A stretch of 64,000 nucleotides of DNA, from positions 1-64,000 of the forward strand of contig LZME01000023.1 in assembly GCA_001673575.1 (NCBI GenBank). Direction: 5' to 3'. Under the pieces are notes generated by a model. That model was not told the origin of the DNA and did no database searches. It worked only from the letters and a program-made list of their open reading frames with translations. The position numbers were made by a program, and so were the translations under genes. Origin of the DNA: Mycolicibacter heraklionensis. Its GTDB lineage: Bacteria; Actinomycetota; Actinomycetes; Mycobacteriales; Mycobacteriaceae. Below are positions 46,730 to 53,903 of the stretch, piece after piece; positions within the stretch are counted from its first letter, which is position 1; each line of letters opens with the position of its first letter.

Positions 46730-47434
46730 ATGTCCGCTCGTACCAGCCTCGATTCCATTGGCTCGCTGGCGATCGCGGTATCGGCAGTCGGTGCCGCGAT
46801 GCTTTTGACCCCCGGCGTTCCCGCCGCGAGGGCGGCCCCGTGTCCCGACACCGAGGTGGTGTTCGCGCGCGGAACGGGTGAGCCACCGGGCGTCGGCCCG
46901 ACGGGCCAAGCGTTCCTCAATGCACTGAACGCCCGCTTGGGAACAAGCCCAGCCGTCTACGCGGTCAACTATCCGGCCAACGACCACTGGGATACCGGGG
47001 TCGACGGTATTCGGGACGCCGGTGCTCACGTCGTCTCCCGCGCGACCAGCTGTCCCCGAACCAAGATGGTGCTGGGCGGTTACTCCCAGGGCGCGGCCGT
47101 GATGGGTTTCGTCACCTCGGCCCAAGTGCCTGACGGGGTCGACCCGGCGACCGTGCCCAAGCCACTGGAGCCCGACGCTGCCGATCACGTGGCCGCGGTC
47201 GTGTTGTTCGCGATGCCCAACGAACGGGCGATGAACTTCCTCAAGGAACCCACGATCGTCATCGGTCCGCTGTATCAGGCAAAGACCCTGCAGGTGTGCG
47301 CCGTCGAGGACGCGGTGTGCTCCGACGGCATGAACTTCGCGGCGCACGACAGCTACGCCGGGGACGACGCAACGATGGTTCAACAGGGGGCCGACTTCGC
47401 CGCCCGCCAGCTGATCCAGGGCCGCGTGGGATAG
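46730..47434 (+). CDS. Secreted cutinase-family esterase (2)
   Basis: 234 residues. Signal peptide ending near VPAARAAP, then CPDTEVVFARGTGEPPGVG, nucleophile GGYSQGAAVMGF, the second disulfide and catalytic Asp region VCAVEDAVC, and the His in FAAHDSYAG. Cutinase/Culp-type extracellular esterase. ATG 46730 is chosen over GTG 46712 because the candidate SigF-like -10 covers the latter. Paralogue of the protein at 36958-37632. Confidence 0.88.
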   Translation: MSARTSLDSIGSLAIAVSAVGAAMLLTPGVPAARAAPCPDTEVVFARGTGEPPGVGPTGQAFLNALNARLGTSPAVYAVNYPANDHWDTGVDGIRDAGAHVVSRATSCPRTKMVLGGYSQGAAVMGFVTSAQVPDGVDPATVPKPLEPDAADHVAAVVLFAMPNERAMNFLKEPTIVIGPLYQAKTLQVCAVEDAVCSDGMNFAAHDSYAGDDATMVQQGADFAARQLIQGRVG

Positions 47435-47445
47435 CGCACTGACAC

Positions 47446-47981
47446 CCCGCCGACATCGCCGACGACGGTGGCGGCGCGAGCAGATCCGGGTCTCCGATCC
47501 TGACCAGGTCCGGCGCTCGATCCGCGGCACCGCCATCGGCAACTTCATGGCGTGGTACGGGATGCGCTATGTTGCTGGCCTTTTCGGTTCCGGCGTTCGG
47601 TCTGATACGCGCCGCCCGCAACTATCCGGCGGCATGCGCCGGAGTTCTGTTGATCGGGCTGATGCTGCTGTGCTTCGATGCGACCTTGCCGGCGACCCTG
47701 CCCGCACTGTTTCCCGCCCCGGTGCGCTACGGAGCGCTGGGATCGGCTTCAACCTGTCGGTCTGGGTGTTGGGAGGTACCACACCGTTGATAGCCGAGAC
47801 ATTGGTCTCGGCCAGCTGCAATCCGATGGCCCCGACCTAACTTTTGGTCGTAGCCGGGGCCATCGGTGCGCTCGCGCTGGTCTTCACCCCCGAGGTCGCT
47901 GGCAGGCGGTTACCCGGCTCGGGGTCGGCGGTAGAGAGCGAAGCACGTGCACGCGAACTCGCCGCGGGACGTGAGGGTTAG
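47446..47981 (+). pseudogene. MHS-family MFS transporter (ProP-like), remnant
   Basis: Only the two ends survive. The N-terminal part REQIRVSDPDQVRRSIRGTAIGNFM ends at about 47575. Then, in another frame, C-terminal MFS sequence follows: FSVPAFGLIRAARNYPAACAG, LMLLCFDATLPATLPALFP, and after a further frameshift IGFNLSVWVLGGTTPLIAETLVSA. An in-frame TAA (near 47840) is followed by LLVVAGAIGALALVFTPEVAG to the final stop at 47981. Some 300 codons of the middle are lost, and at least two frameshifts and one nonsense change are present. Recall of the osmoprotectant-transporter family supports the call. Confidence 0.75.
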
Positions 47982-48412
47982 CGGACGTGCCGAAACCCCT
48001 GCACGCCGGCCAGCGCGTCGGCCACCGACGACATCGTCGGCACGGCGTTGCCCGGGTCGCAGATCCGCAGCAGTCGTGACACGGCGACGCCGGGCACCGT
48101 CGTGCAGTAGACCATGGCGTCGGCGCATCGGTCGGTGATGGTCTTCAGGGCTGAAAAGCCAGCGGTGCCAATAAATTCCAGATCATTGAGGTCCAGTACC
48201 AACCACTCGCAGTAGCTCGCGCATCGTTGCACGTAGTCGGCCAACTGGCCGGCATTGGAGGCGTCGAGTTCACCGCCCACGCTGATCACCGCGCCGGAGC
48301 GTCCCCAGCGGGTGACGGAACGGGCGGTGCGGCTCGCCCAGGTATCGGACGGGGGAAGGGAATGTATTCGGTTCGCCGGGAATACCGATCCGGCGGCTTT
48401 CAAAGCGGGCAT
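47978..48412 (-). CDS. STAS-domain anti-anti-sigma factor
   Basis: 144 residues. A basic N-terminal extension of about 30 residues precedes the STAS domain: GAVISVGGELDASNAGQLADYVQ, LVLDLNDLEFIGTAGFSALKTI (the phosphoacceptor region, Thr/Ser around GTAGFS), VSRLLRICD. Such proteins bind RsbW-type kinases and free sigma factors; SigF or a relative is the likely client here. It overlaps the transporter remnant by 4 bases. ATG 48412. Confidence 0.82.
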   Translation of the reverse strand: MPALKAAGSVFPANRIHSLPPSDTWASRTARSVTRWGRSGAVISVGGELDASNAGQLADYVQRCASYCEWLVLDLNDLEFIGTAGFSALKTITDRCADAMVYCTTVPGVAVSRLLRICDPGNAVPTMSSVADALAGVQGFRHVR

Positions 48413-48484
48413 TGAATTACTCCATCAGTCGAAACTCGTACTGTGGATCGCGTCGATGCGAGTTACACCTTCACGGATGAGATG

Positions 48485-48503
48485 CAGGGAGGAAGCCTCC
48501 CTG
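48485..48503. terminator. Compact 8-bp hairpin upstream of the glycosyltransferase
   Basis: CAGGGAGG (48485-48492), loop AAG, CCTCCCTG (48496-48503). It lies between the divergent STAS and glycosyltransferase genes, a 281-base stretch without another gene. It could be a terminator, an operator or a structured leader. Confidence 0.35.
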
Positions 48504-48659
48504 GCTAGCGTGGGTGACGCGTCTTTCCGGGTGGCTGTGAACTCAACCTGCTAACGAACCTACGCCGATCTTCGGCGCACTGCAACGATTCGGTAGCGGT
48601 ACCTATTTTGATCGCCTCCGAATTGCCTTGCAGCAAACCGCTTCGGGGACCTTTTCCAC

Positions 48660-48684
48660 GTTTAGGCGCCGGTGTCGCGGGTAA
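48660..48684 (+). promoter_or_regulatory. SigF-type promoter (glycosyltransferase), leaderless spacing
   Basis: GTTT (48660-48663), 15 bases, GGGTAA (48679-48684). ATG 48694 follows after 9 bases. Confidence 0.78.
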
Positions 48685-48693
48685 CAACCGGTT

Positions 48694-49701
48694 ATGGCAT
48701 TTCCGCAGACCACCCAGCGTTCGCTGCTCGTCTGGCATGTGCACGGGTCGTGGATGGACTCCTTCGTCGCCGGCGAACACCGCTACCTCATTCCGGTCAA
48801 CGCTCCGCATGATCCCGACGGTCGCGGTTTGTGCGGTCGCGACTGGCCCCATGCGCAAGAAATTCCCCTGGCCGAACTGCGTGAACACGACATCGACCTG
48901 GTGGTACTGCAGCGACCACACGAGCTTGAGCTCACCGCACGCCTGCTGGGCCGGCGGCCCGGAATCGATGTTCCCGCGGTGTACGTCGAGCACAACACCC
49001 CGCGGCCGTTCGTGGTGGAGAGCCTGCACCCGATCGCGGATCGCGGCGACATCCCGCTGATCCACGTCACCGCGTTCAACCAGCTGATGTGGGACAACGG
49101 CCGGGCGCCGACCATGGTGATCGATCATGGCATCGCCGACCCAGGCCATCTGTACACCGGGGACATCGCGGCCGCCGGAGCCCTGATCAACGAGCCGCTG
49201 CGGCGGTGGCGCACTGTCGGCGCGGACCTGCTGGGCGCGTTGGGGCAATCGGTGCCGGTCGACGTTTGGGGGATCGGCACCGAAGATCTCAACGATCCGG
49301 CGCATCGGTGCGCAGGCGTCGTCGGCCATGGCGACCTGCGCACCGACCAGTTGATGAAGGAACTGGCGCACCGGCGGGTCTACCTGCACACCGCGCGCTG
49401 GACGTCGCTGGGCCTGTCGCTGCTGGAAGCCATGTTCTTGGGAATGCCGGTGGTGTCGGTGGCCGCCACGATGGCCCCGATCGTGGTGCCCCCCGAGGCG
49501 GGCGTCGTCAGCGCGGACCTCGACACCTTGCGGACTGCGCTCAGCGGTCTGGTCGCCGACCGCTATCTGGCCGAGGTGGTCGGCAAGGCGGCCCGTAATT
49601 ACGCCATGGAGCACTTCGGACTCGACCGATTCCTGTGTCAGTGGGACCAGGTCATCGAAGCGCAATGCAGCGCCAGGAGTAGCGGGGGAGTACTGCCGTG
49701 A
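48694..49701 (+). CDS. Glycosyltransferase (GT-B, family 4-like)
   Basis: 335 residues. LVWHVHGSWMDSFVAGEHRYLIPV at the N-terminus, VYVEHNTPRPFVVES, and the donor-binding end HTARWTSLGLSLLEAMFLGMPVVSVAATMAPIVVPPEAGVVS, typical of GT-B enzymes. Probably transfers a nucleotide-activated sugar; the acceptor is unknown. Predicted leaderless from a SigF-type promoter. The remnant of a second glycosyltransferase overlaps its stop (GTGA). Confidence 0.85.
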   Translation: MAFPQTTQRSLLVWHVHGSWMDSFVAGEHRYLIPVNAPHDPDGRGLCGRDWPHAQEIPLAELREHDIDLVVLQRPHELELTARLLGRRPGIDVPAVYVEHNTPRPFVVESLHPIADRGDIPLIHVTAFNQLMWDNGRAPTMVIDHGIADPGHLYTGDIAAAGALINEPLRRWRTVGADLLGALGQSVPVDVWGIGTEDLNDPAHRCAGVVGHGDLRTDQLMKELAHRRVYLHTARWTSLGLSLLEAMFLGMPVVSVAATMAPIVVPPEAGVVSADLDTLRTALSGLVADRYLAEVVGKAARNYAMEHFGLDRFLCQWDQVIEAQCSARSSGGVLP

Positions 49702-49814
49702 AGGTCGCAATGATTTCCGAACATGCCAGCCGGCTGGCAGGGCTGGGCGAAGCCGTCAACGTCATGGCCGTATCCACGGTCCGGATGGCTGCTCGGGTGT
49801 CGGGCTCTGGGTGA
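49698..49814 (+). pseudogene. Remnant of a second family-4 glycosyltransferase
   Basis: 38 codons from GTG 49698. The first residues, MKVAMISEHASRLAGLGE, look like the start of GT4 sugar transferases (MKIAMISEHASPLA...GG). After about 20 codons the similarity ends (VNVMAVSTVRM...) and a stop follows at 49814. The rest of the gene appears deleted; 49815-49931 holds no other gene. Confidence 0.6.
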
Positions 49815-49931
49815 TGGCCTGCGCGCCAAATATGTAGGACCTGAGCGTTATTTGGCTAACCCTTGGTTCCGGAACACGGTCTACCTTCCGCGACGCTGAA
49901 GTGCTTGTCGCCGCCGGATGATCGGAGGAAA

Positions 49932-50780
49932 ATGGTGACATCTAACGGCGGACCTGGGCGGAGCCGAGACATGGCGGTGACGAGCCGCAGTGACATGATG
50001 CGCGACGTGGCGGAGCTGGTGCAGACGTTGAATCAGCGAGCACGTGTCGACGCCGACGGTGCACTCGATGAACTGGTGGCGAATCTGTTGGGGCACATGT
50101 CTTGTGCGCAACACGCTGGTGTCACGCTCACGACATCGGGTGGCGAGGTGCGAACTCTGGCCGCGACAGACCGGTACCCGGCGGTGCTGGACGACATCCA
50201 GCGCCGGCAGGGGGAGGGGCCCTGTCTGGCCGCGGCGTGGAAGCATCACGTCATTCGCCTGGATGACATCTGCAGCGAGGAGCGCTGGCAGTTGTATTGC
50301 CGGGAGGTCGCAGCCACGACTCCGATCCGTTCCGTTCTGGCATTCGAAATATTCACCGGTGACGGCACCACAGGTGCCCTGAACTTCTACTCCCAGTCCG
50401 CGAACGTTTTCGATGACGACTCGGTGGAGTTGGGTTTGGTTTTGGCTACCCACGCTGCCCTGGCTTGGCATATGGTTCGCCGCGACGAACAGTTCCGCAG
50501 CGCGCTGGCCTCCCGTGACGTCATCGGCCAGGCCAAGGGCATGCTCATGGAGCGGTTCGACATCGACGCGTTACAAGCCTTCGAGCTGCTCAAGCGACTA
50601 TCGCAGACCTCCAACACGCCGCTGGCTGAGGTGGCACAGCAACTGGTGGGTCGCGCAGGCACGGAGGAGCTAGGCAGCGCGTTAAGGTCGGCTTTCCGCC
50701 CTGATCGCCGCCCAGACGGTCTTGCCGCGAGGGGTGGGGATACTGCCCCATGCGCGACTCAGCGCGCAGACAACCGCTAG
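49932..50780 (+). CDS. GAF-ANTAR RNA-binding regulator
   Basis: About 282 residues. N-terminal GAF-like sensor (LGHMSCAQHAGVTLTTSGGE, RQGEGPCLAAAW, RSVLAFEIFTGDGTTGALNFYSQ) and an ANTAR domain (SRDVIGQAKGMLMERFDIDALQAFELLKRLSQTSNTPLAEVAQQLV). ANTAR proteins bind paired hexaloop hairpins in nascent RNA and act as antiterminators. GGAGGA immediately precedes ATG 49932; GTG 49935 is equally possible. The last 33 residues lie antisense to the convergent STAS-HATPase gene and look like a non-homologous extension. Confidence 0.87.
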   Translation: MVTSNGGPGRSRDMAVTSRSDMMRDVAELVQTLNQRARVDADGALDELVANLLGHMSCAQHAGVTLTTSGGEVRTLAATDRYPAVLDDIQRRQGEGPCLAAAWKHHVIRLDDICSEERWQLYCREVAATTPIRSVLAFEIFTGDGTTGALNFYSQSANVFDDDSVELGLVLATHAALAWHMVRRDEQFRSALASRDVIGQAKGMLMERFDIDALQAFELLKRLSQTSNTPLAEVAQQLVGRAGTEELGSALRSAFRPDRRPDGLAARGGDTAPCATQRADNR

Positions 50781-51464
50781 GCCCGAGTCCCGGGCCGGGA
50801 AGCCGTCAGTCGCTTCGTGGAGCACCGCCGGGGCGGCCTCTGCGTCTTGTACCGCGATGGTGACCGTGGAGCCGGCGCTTTCCAGCAGCACCGTCGGTGA
50901 GCTTTCTGTGTGGCGCAATACATTCTCCACCAGCACGTCCACGATCACCTTGGCCGTTGGTATCGACTGATCCTGCGACCAGCTGGCCAGCCATTCCGCG
51001 ACGAAGTCACGGGCGCGGCGCAGGCTGCTCAAGCGGCGTGGCAATTCTGTGCTGGCCCTGCAGCGGGTGCGGCTGGAGCGTGGCACCGAGCCCAACGCAG
51101 TCTCAAGGTCCGGGTGTGCCGGGACGTAGCGCGTCACGCCGGTTTCGGCGAGCCGCGCCATTGTTTCGAGGCGGTCGCAGACCAACAGGATTGGGATATC
51201 GGGCCAGACCCTCACATGCCAACGGGCGCTGGTGAACACAGACCACGCTGAGAGCGCCGGGACGTGCAGTTCGCCGACGTCAACCAGCACTGCGGGCGGT
51301 TCGGTGAGCGCTGCCTTGATCACGCTGTCGCGCAGTTGGAGGTAGTTGCTGCTGTCCAGGGTTCCGACAGCGGTCAGCAGGCACACCCCGCCCACATCAC
51401 TTGCCGACACAGTGAGTTGACCTGGCGCCCTAGTCATGGCCGCACCCGGTCTGCAGTCCGTCAT
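50682..51464 (-). CDS. STAS-HATPase fusion, partner-switching regulator
   Basis: 260 residues. Residues about 15-120: STAS domain (GVCLLTAVGTLDSSNYLQLRDSV, VLVDVGELHVPALSAWSVF). Residues about 150-260: RsbW-like HATPase (IPTAKVIVDVLVENVLRHTE, N-box; GFPARDSGLAVVCALSRAWG, G-box). Joining an anti-anti-sigma and an anti-sigma domain in one chain suggests a self-contained switch. ATG 51464; ATG 51437 is in frame. Overlaps the ANTAR gene by 99 bases, tail to tail. Confidence 0.82.
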   Translation of the reverse strand: MTDCRPGAAMTRAPGQLTVSASDVGGVCLLTAVGTLDSSNYLQLRDSVIKAALTEPPAVLVDVGELHVPALSAWSVFTSARWHVRVWPDIPILLVCDRLETMARLAETGVTRYVPAHPDLETALGSVPRSSRTRCRASTELPRRLSSLRRARDFVAEWLASWSQDQSIPTAKVIVDVLVENVLRHTESSPTVLLESAGSTVTIAVQDAEAAPAVLHEATDGFPARDSGLAVVCALSRAWGSIPTPRGKTVWAAIRAESRP

Positions 51465-51536
51465 CGCACTCGTACACCACTGAGGGGCTAATTACCCGCC
51501 CGTGGCGACAAGTTCACCTGTCGTGCCGCCGCAATT

Positions 51537-52175
51537 TCAGCTCACAGTCAACAGGGTGTGGTCCAGATCGGAGAGCACCTCAGGAGGCAGCTTGCCGGTG
51601 AATGCGGCCAGGAAGCGAGCTGCCAGGTCTCGCACTTTGACGTTGGTCTCCTGCGAGCGCCACACCAGGATGTCGAACGCGCGTTCGGCGGAGATGCCGT
51701 AGGCCACCATCAGCACGCCCTTGGCCTGCTCGATCACCGCACGGGACTCGGCGACCTCGGAGACCGCGGCGCTGACATCGGCCTGCAGCACATTGGTGAC
51801 GTCGACATAGAAGCCGGCCGTGCCGGTCACCGTGCCGGCGTCGTCGAGCATGCGGTCGCCGACCACGATCACCCAGTGCTCTTGCCCGCCGGTGTCGATG
51901 ATCCGGTGCCGGCTGCTGAAGGGCTCGCCCTCCACGACGCGTTCCAGCACCTCAGCCACTTGGGCGCGGTCCTCGGGATGCTTGTGCTGCAGCAGCAACT
52001 CGGTGCTCGGTGTCACCGTGCCCGGCTCGTAGCCGTGCATGCGGGCTACCGTATCCGACCACTCCCAGCGCTGCTCGCCGAGCCAGTAACGGAACCGGCC
52101 GACCCGCTGCGGCTCACCGTGGCCGACTACCAGATCGAGATCACTCTGGACCTCAGAGTCGTCGCCCATTGGCAT
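51537..52175 (-). CDS. PAS-ANTAR RNA-binding regulator
   Basis: About 212 residues. PAS fold (GRFRYWLGEQRWEWSDTVARMHGYEPGTV, EHWVIVVGDRMLDDAGTVTGTAGFYVDVT) and a C-terminal ANTAR domain (SRAVIEQAKGVLMVAYGISAERAFDILVWRSQETNVKVRDLAARFL). Likely a sensory antiterminator. The start is uncertain: the frame is open to TTG 52265. ATG 52175 is chosen, since a GGGTAT at 52214-52209 may belong to its promoter and would lie inside a longer version. Confidence 0.8.
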   Translation of the reverse strand: MPMGDDSEVQSDLDLVVGHGEPQRVGRFRYWLGEQRWEWSDTVARMHGYEPGTVTPSTELLLQHKHPEDRAQVAEVLERVVEGEPFSSRHRIIDTGGQEHWVIVVGDRMLDDAGTVTGTAGFYVDVTNVLQADVSAAVSEVAESRAVIEQAKGVLMVAYGISAERAFDILVWRSQETNVKVRDLAARFLAAFTGKLPPEVLSDLDHTLLTVS

Positions 52176-52381
52176 CACGAACGAAGCGTTGACATCCCCG
52201 ACCACCGCATACCCGCCTTCTCGTACCCCAACAGTATGAGCTGATTCCAATGGCCGGCGGGGCAAACCGCAGCCTGGAATCGCAGGAATGAACGCACGGA
52301 CGATCCAGACTGGCGCTGCCTCCTGAACGCCCGAGCGACGTAACTATCCACAATTTCGTCGCGCTGCGCAACTACCACTTT

Positions 52382-52407
52382 GTTTCCCCGTCGGCCGAGC
52401 CGGGTAA
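52382..52407 (+). promoter_or_regulatory. SigF-type promoter (MPT63-like gene)
   Basis: GTTT (52382-52385), 16 bases, GGGTAA (52402-52407), 69 bases before GTG 52477. Confidence 0.75.
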
Positions 52408-52476
52408 GCGCTGTGACAGGTGTGTTCCAGCAAAGCGGACCGCCACGAAATATCGACTCGATGGAAGGAGTCAGAA

Positions 52477-52956
52477 GTGAAGCTCTCCAAGACTGCGGCC
52501 AAGACCGCCGCCGGCGCGGCCGGAATTGCCGCGCTGAGTGTTTTCTCCGCGACCACCGCCACGGCCGAGCCGGCGATCCAACCGTTCGGCACGCCCGAAC
52601 AGCTCAATGACGGGGCGATGGCCACGTCCTACACAGTCAGCAACCTGGGGCCCGCCAACGTCACCATTCCCGGGTACCAGCCTCACGGCAAGCTGTATCA
52701 AGCCGACGTGACGGCTCGTGCCGACCGGGGCACGGTGACCCCGGTGGTCGCCGACTTCAACGCGAGAGCGGCGAACAGCGACACCTACCGGGTGATCAAC
52801 ACGGTGCCCACTCCGGGCGGTATCAATCCCGGACCGATCGCGCAGGGCGCTGCGGCGAACGGCAAGATCTACTTCGATGTCACCGGTCCGGCGCCGGATG
52901 GAGTCGTATACAACGACGGTGTCCAGGACGTACTGGTCTGGACCAGCAAGGCCTGA
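52477..52956 (+). CDS. MPT63/DUF1942-family secreted immunoglobulin-like protein
   Basis: 159 residues, the same length as the M. tuberculosis MPT63 precursor (Rv1926c). Signal peptide to about residue 29 (SVFSATTATA), then a beta-sandwich: ATSYTVSNLGPANVTIPGYQPHGKLYQADVTARADRG in outline, VVADFNARAANSDTYRV and GKIYFDVTGPAPDGVVYN. Function unknown; MPT63 is a major secreted antigen. GTG 52477 with GGAAGGAG 6 bases upstream. A strong terminator follows. Confidence 0.9.
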   Translation: MKLSKTAAKTAAGAAGIAALSVFSATTATAEPAIQPFGTPEQLNDGAMATSYTVSNLGPANVTIPGYQPHGKLYQADVTARADRGTVTPVVADFNARAANSDTYRVINTVPTPGGINPGPIAQGAAANGKIYFDVTGPAPDGVVYNDGVQDVLVWTSKA

Positions 52957-52969
52957 CGCCGGCGTTGAG

Positions 52970-52997
52970 CTGGGCCCGATCTTCGGATCGGGCCCAG
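52970..52997 (+). terminator. Perfect hairpin with TTCG tetraloop
   Basis: CTGGGCCCGATC (52970-52981), TTCG, GATCGGGCCCAG (52986-52997), then TTTCGCTT. It ends the MPT63-like transcript 13 bases after the stop. Confidence 0.88.
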
Positions 52998-53054
52998 TTT
53001 CGCTTGGCTTGCCCACCGGCCCTGCCGGTAGCCACGGTTAGCCACGGCCACGAC

Positions 53055-53060
53055 GGGTAT
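53055..53060 (+). promoter_or_regulatory. SigF-type -10 element upstream of the small ORF and udgX
   Basis: GGGTAT at 53055-53060, with GGTT (53036-53039) 15 bases upstream, or GTTA at 14. The ATG at 53070 follows after 9 bases. It is the only promoter-like signal between the MPT63 terminator and udgX. Confidence 0.45.
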
Positions 53061-53069
53061 GTCTGACTC

Positions 53070-53168
53070 ATGACGTCCCTGAATTGCTCGTTGTGGGGGG
53101 AGAAGTTTCGTCCCACGGAACTGGCTCGCCCGGAGATCCGGGCGACTTCGCCCGAGTTGGCGGCGTAA
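53070..53168 (+). CDS. Possible leaderless 32-residue ORF upstream of udgX
   Basis: ATG 53070 to TAA 53168. Sequence begins MTSLNCSLWGEKFRPTELAR. It starts exactly 9 bases after GGGTAT and ends 5 bases before the udgX ATG, which has no ribosome site of its own. This suggests translational coupling. No similarity recognised; it may be only a leader. Confidence 0.4.
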   Translation: MTSLNCSLWGEKFRPTELARPEIRATSPELAA

Positions 53169-53173
53169 GTGTC

Positions 53174-53857
53174 ATGGCATCGGCGAAAGAGCCAGGGGCG
53201 CAGCGCTATCTACCGGAACGACGGACGCTGGGGGCGCTGCGTGAGGCGGCTGCGCAGTGCCGCGGTTGCACGCTGTACCGCGACGCGACGCAGACCGTGT
53301 TCGGCGAGGGGCACCGGGGTGCGCCGCTGATGCTGGTCGGTGAGCAACCCGGCGATCACGAGGATCTCGAGGGCCACCCTTTCGTCGGCCCGGCCGGGCG
53401 ATTGCTGGACCGTGCGGTACGCGACGCCGGCATAGACCCGGCGCAGGTGTATGTGACCAACGCGGTCAAGCACTTCAAGTTCACCCGCCGCGAGGGCAAA
53501 CGCCGGATCCACCAGAAGCCGGGCCGCACCGAGGTGGTGGCGTGCCGGCCGTGGCTGATCGCCGAGATCGACTCGGTGCGGCCGGAAGTGGTGATCTGCC
53601 TGGGCGCCACGGCCGCACAGTCGTTGCTCGGACCCTCGTTTCGTATCTCCACCGGACGCGGCGAGCTGCTGTGCCTGCCTGGCCTAGCCGGGTCCAACGG
53701 CCGGCCGCGGGTCCTGGCCACGGTTCATCCCTCGGCGGTGCTTCGTGACCGCAGCGACCAGCATGCGCAAGCCTACGAAGCATTCGTCGACGACCTGCGG
53801 ATAGCCCGCAACGCCGTGACCGGAGGTAGCGCACCGCTGGTGCACCCCGCCGTTTGA
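53174..53857 (+). CDS. udgX: Uracil-DNA glycosylase-like protein UdgX
   Basis: 227 residues. Family 4/5-like UDG with GEQPGDHED (motif A, residues 56-64), TNAVKHFKF, the UdgX-specific insertion KRRIH at 109-113, and the C-terminal VHPSAVLR. M. smegmatis UdgX uses the His of KRRIH to form a covalent bond with the abasic deoxyribose after uracil excision, which makes it uracil-DNA-tight-binding. Cys29 and Cys32 (CRGC) fit the Fe-S cluster. ATG 53174 lacks a ribosome site; see the small ORF upstream. Its 3' end overlaps the next promoter. Confidence 0.93.
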   Translation: MASAKEPGAQRYLPERRTLGALREAAAQCRGCTLYRDATQTVFGEGHRGAPLMLVGEQPGDHEDLEGHPFVGPAGRLLDRAVRDAGIDPAQVYVTNAVKHFKFTRREGKRRIHQKPGRTEVVACRPWLIAEIDSVRPEVVICLGATAAQSLLGPSFRISTGRGELLCLPGLAGSNGRPRVLATVHPSAVLRDRSDQHAQAYEAFVDDLRIARNAVTGGSAPLVHPAV

Positions 53858-53876
53858 CAAACCCGGTGGCGGGTAA
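53852..53876 (+). promoter_or_regulatory. SigF-type promoter (TPP enzyme)
   Basis: GTTT (53852-53855), 15 bases, GGGTAA (53871-53876). The -35 includes the last bases of udgX. 27 bases before ATG 53904, which has GAAGGGAG upstream. Confidence 0.78.
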
Positions 53877-53903
53877 CCGTGTGCGTGTTGAAGGGAGCAA
53901 CCA

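Noticed and set aside
51492..51497. GGGTAA upstream of the STAS-HATPase gene (minus strand)
   Set aside because: The -35 region at 15-17 bases reads GTGA or similar, two mismatches from GTTT, and the gap to the start codon is not 9 bases. Not counted as a SigF promoter.
52209..52214. GGGTAT upstream of the PAS-ANTAR gene (minus strand)
   Set aside because: GTTG lies 14 bases upstream rather than 15-17, and the gene start is uncertain; left out of the promoter count.
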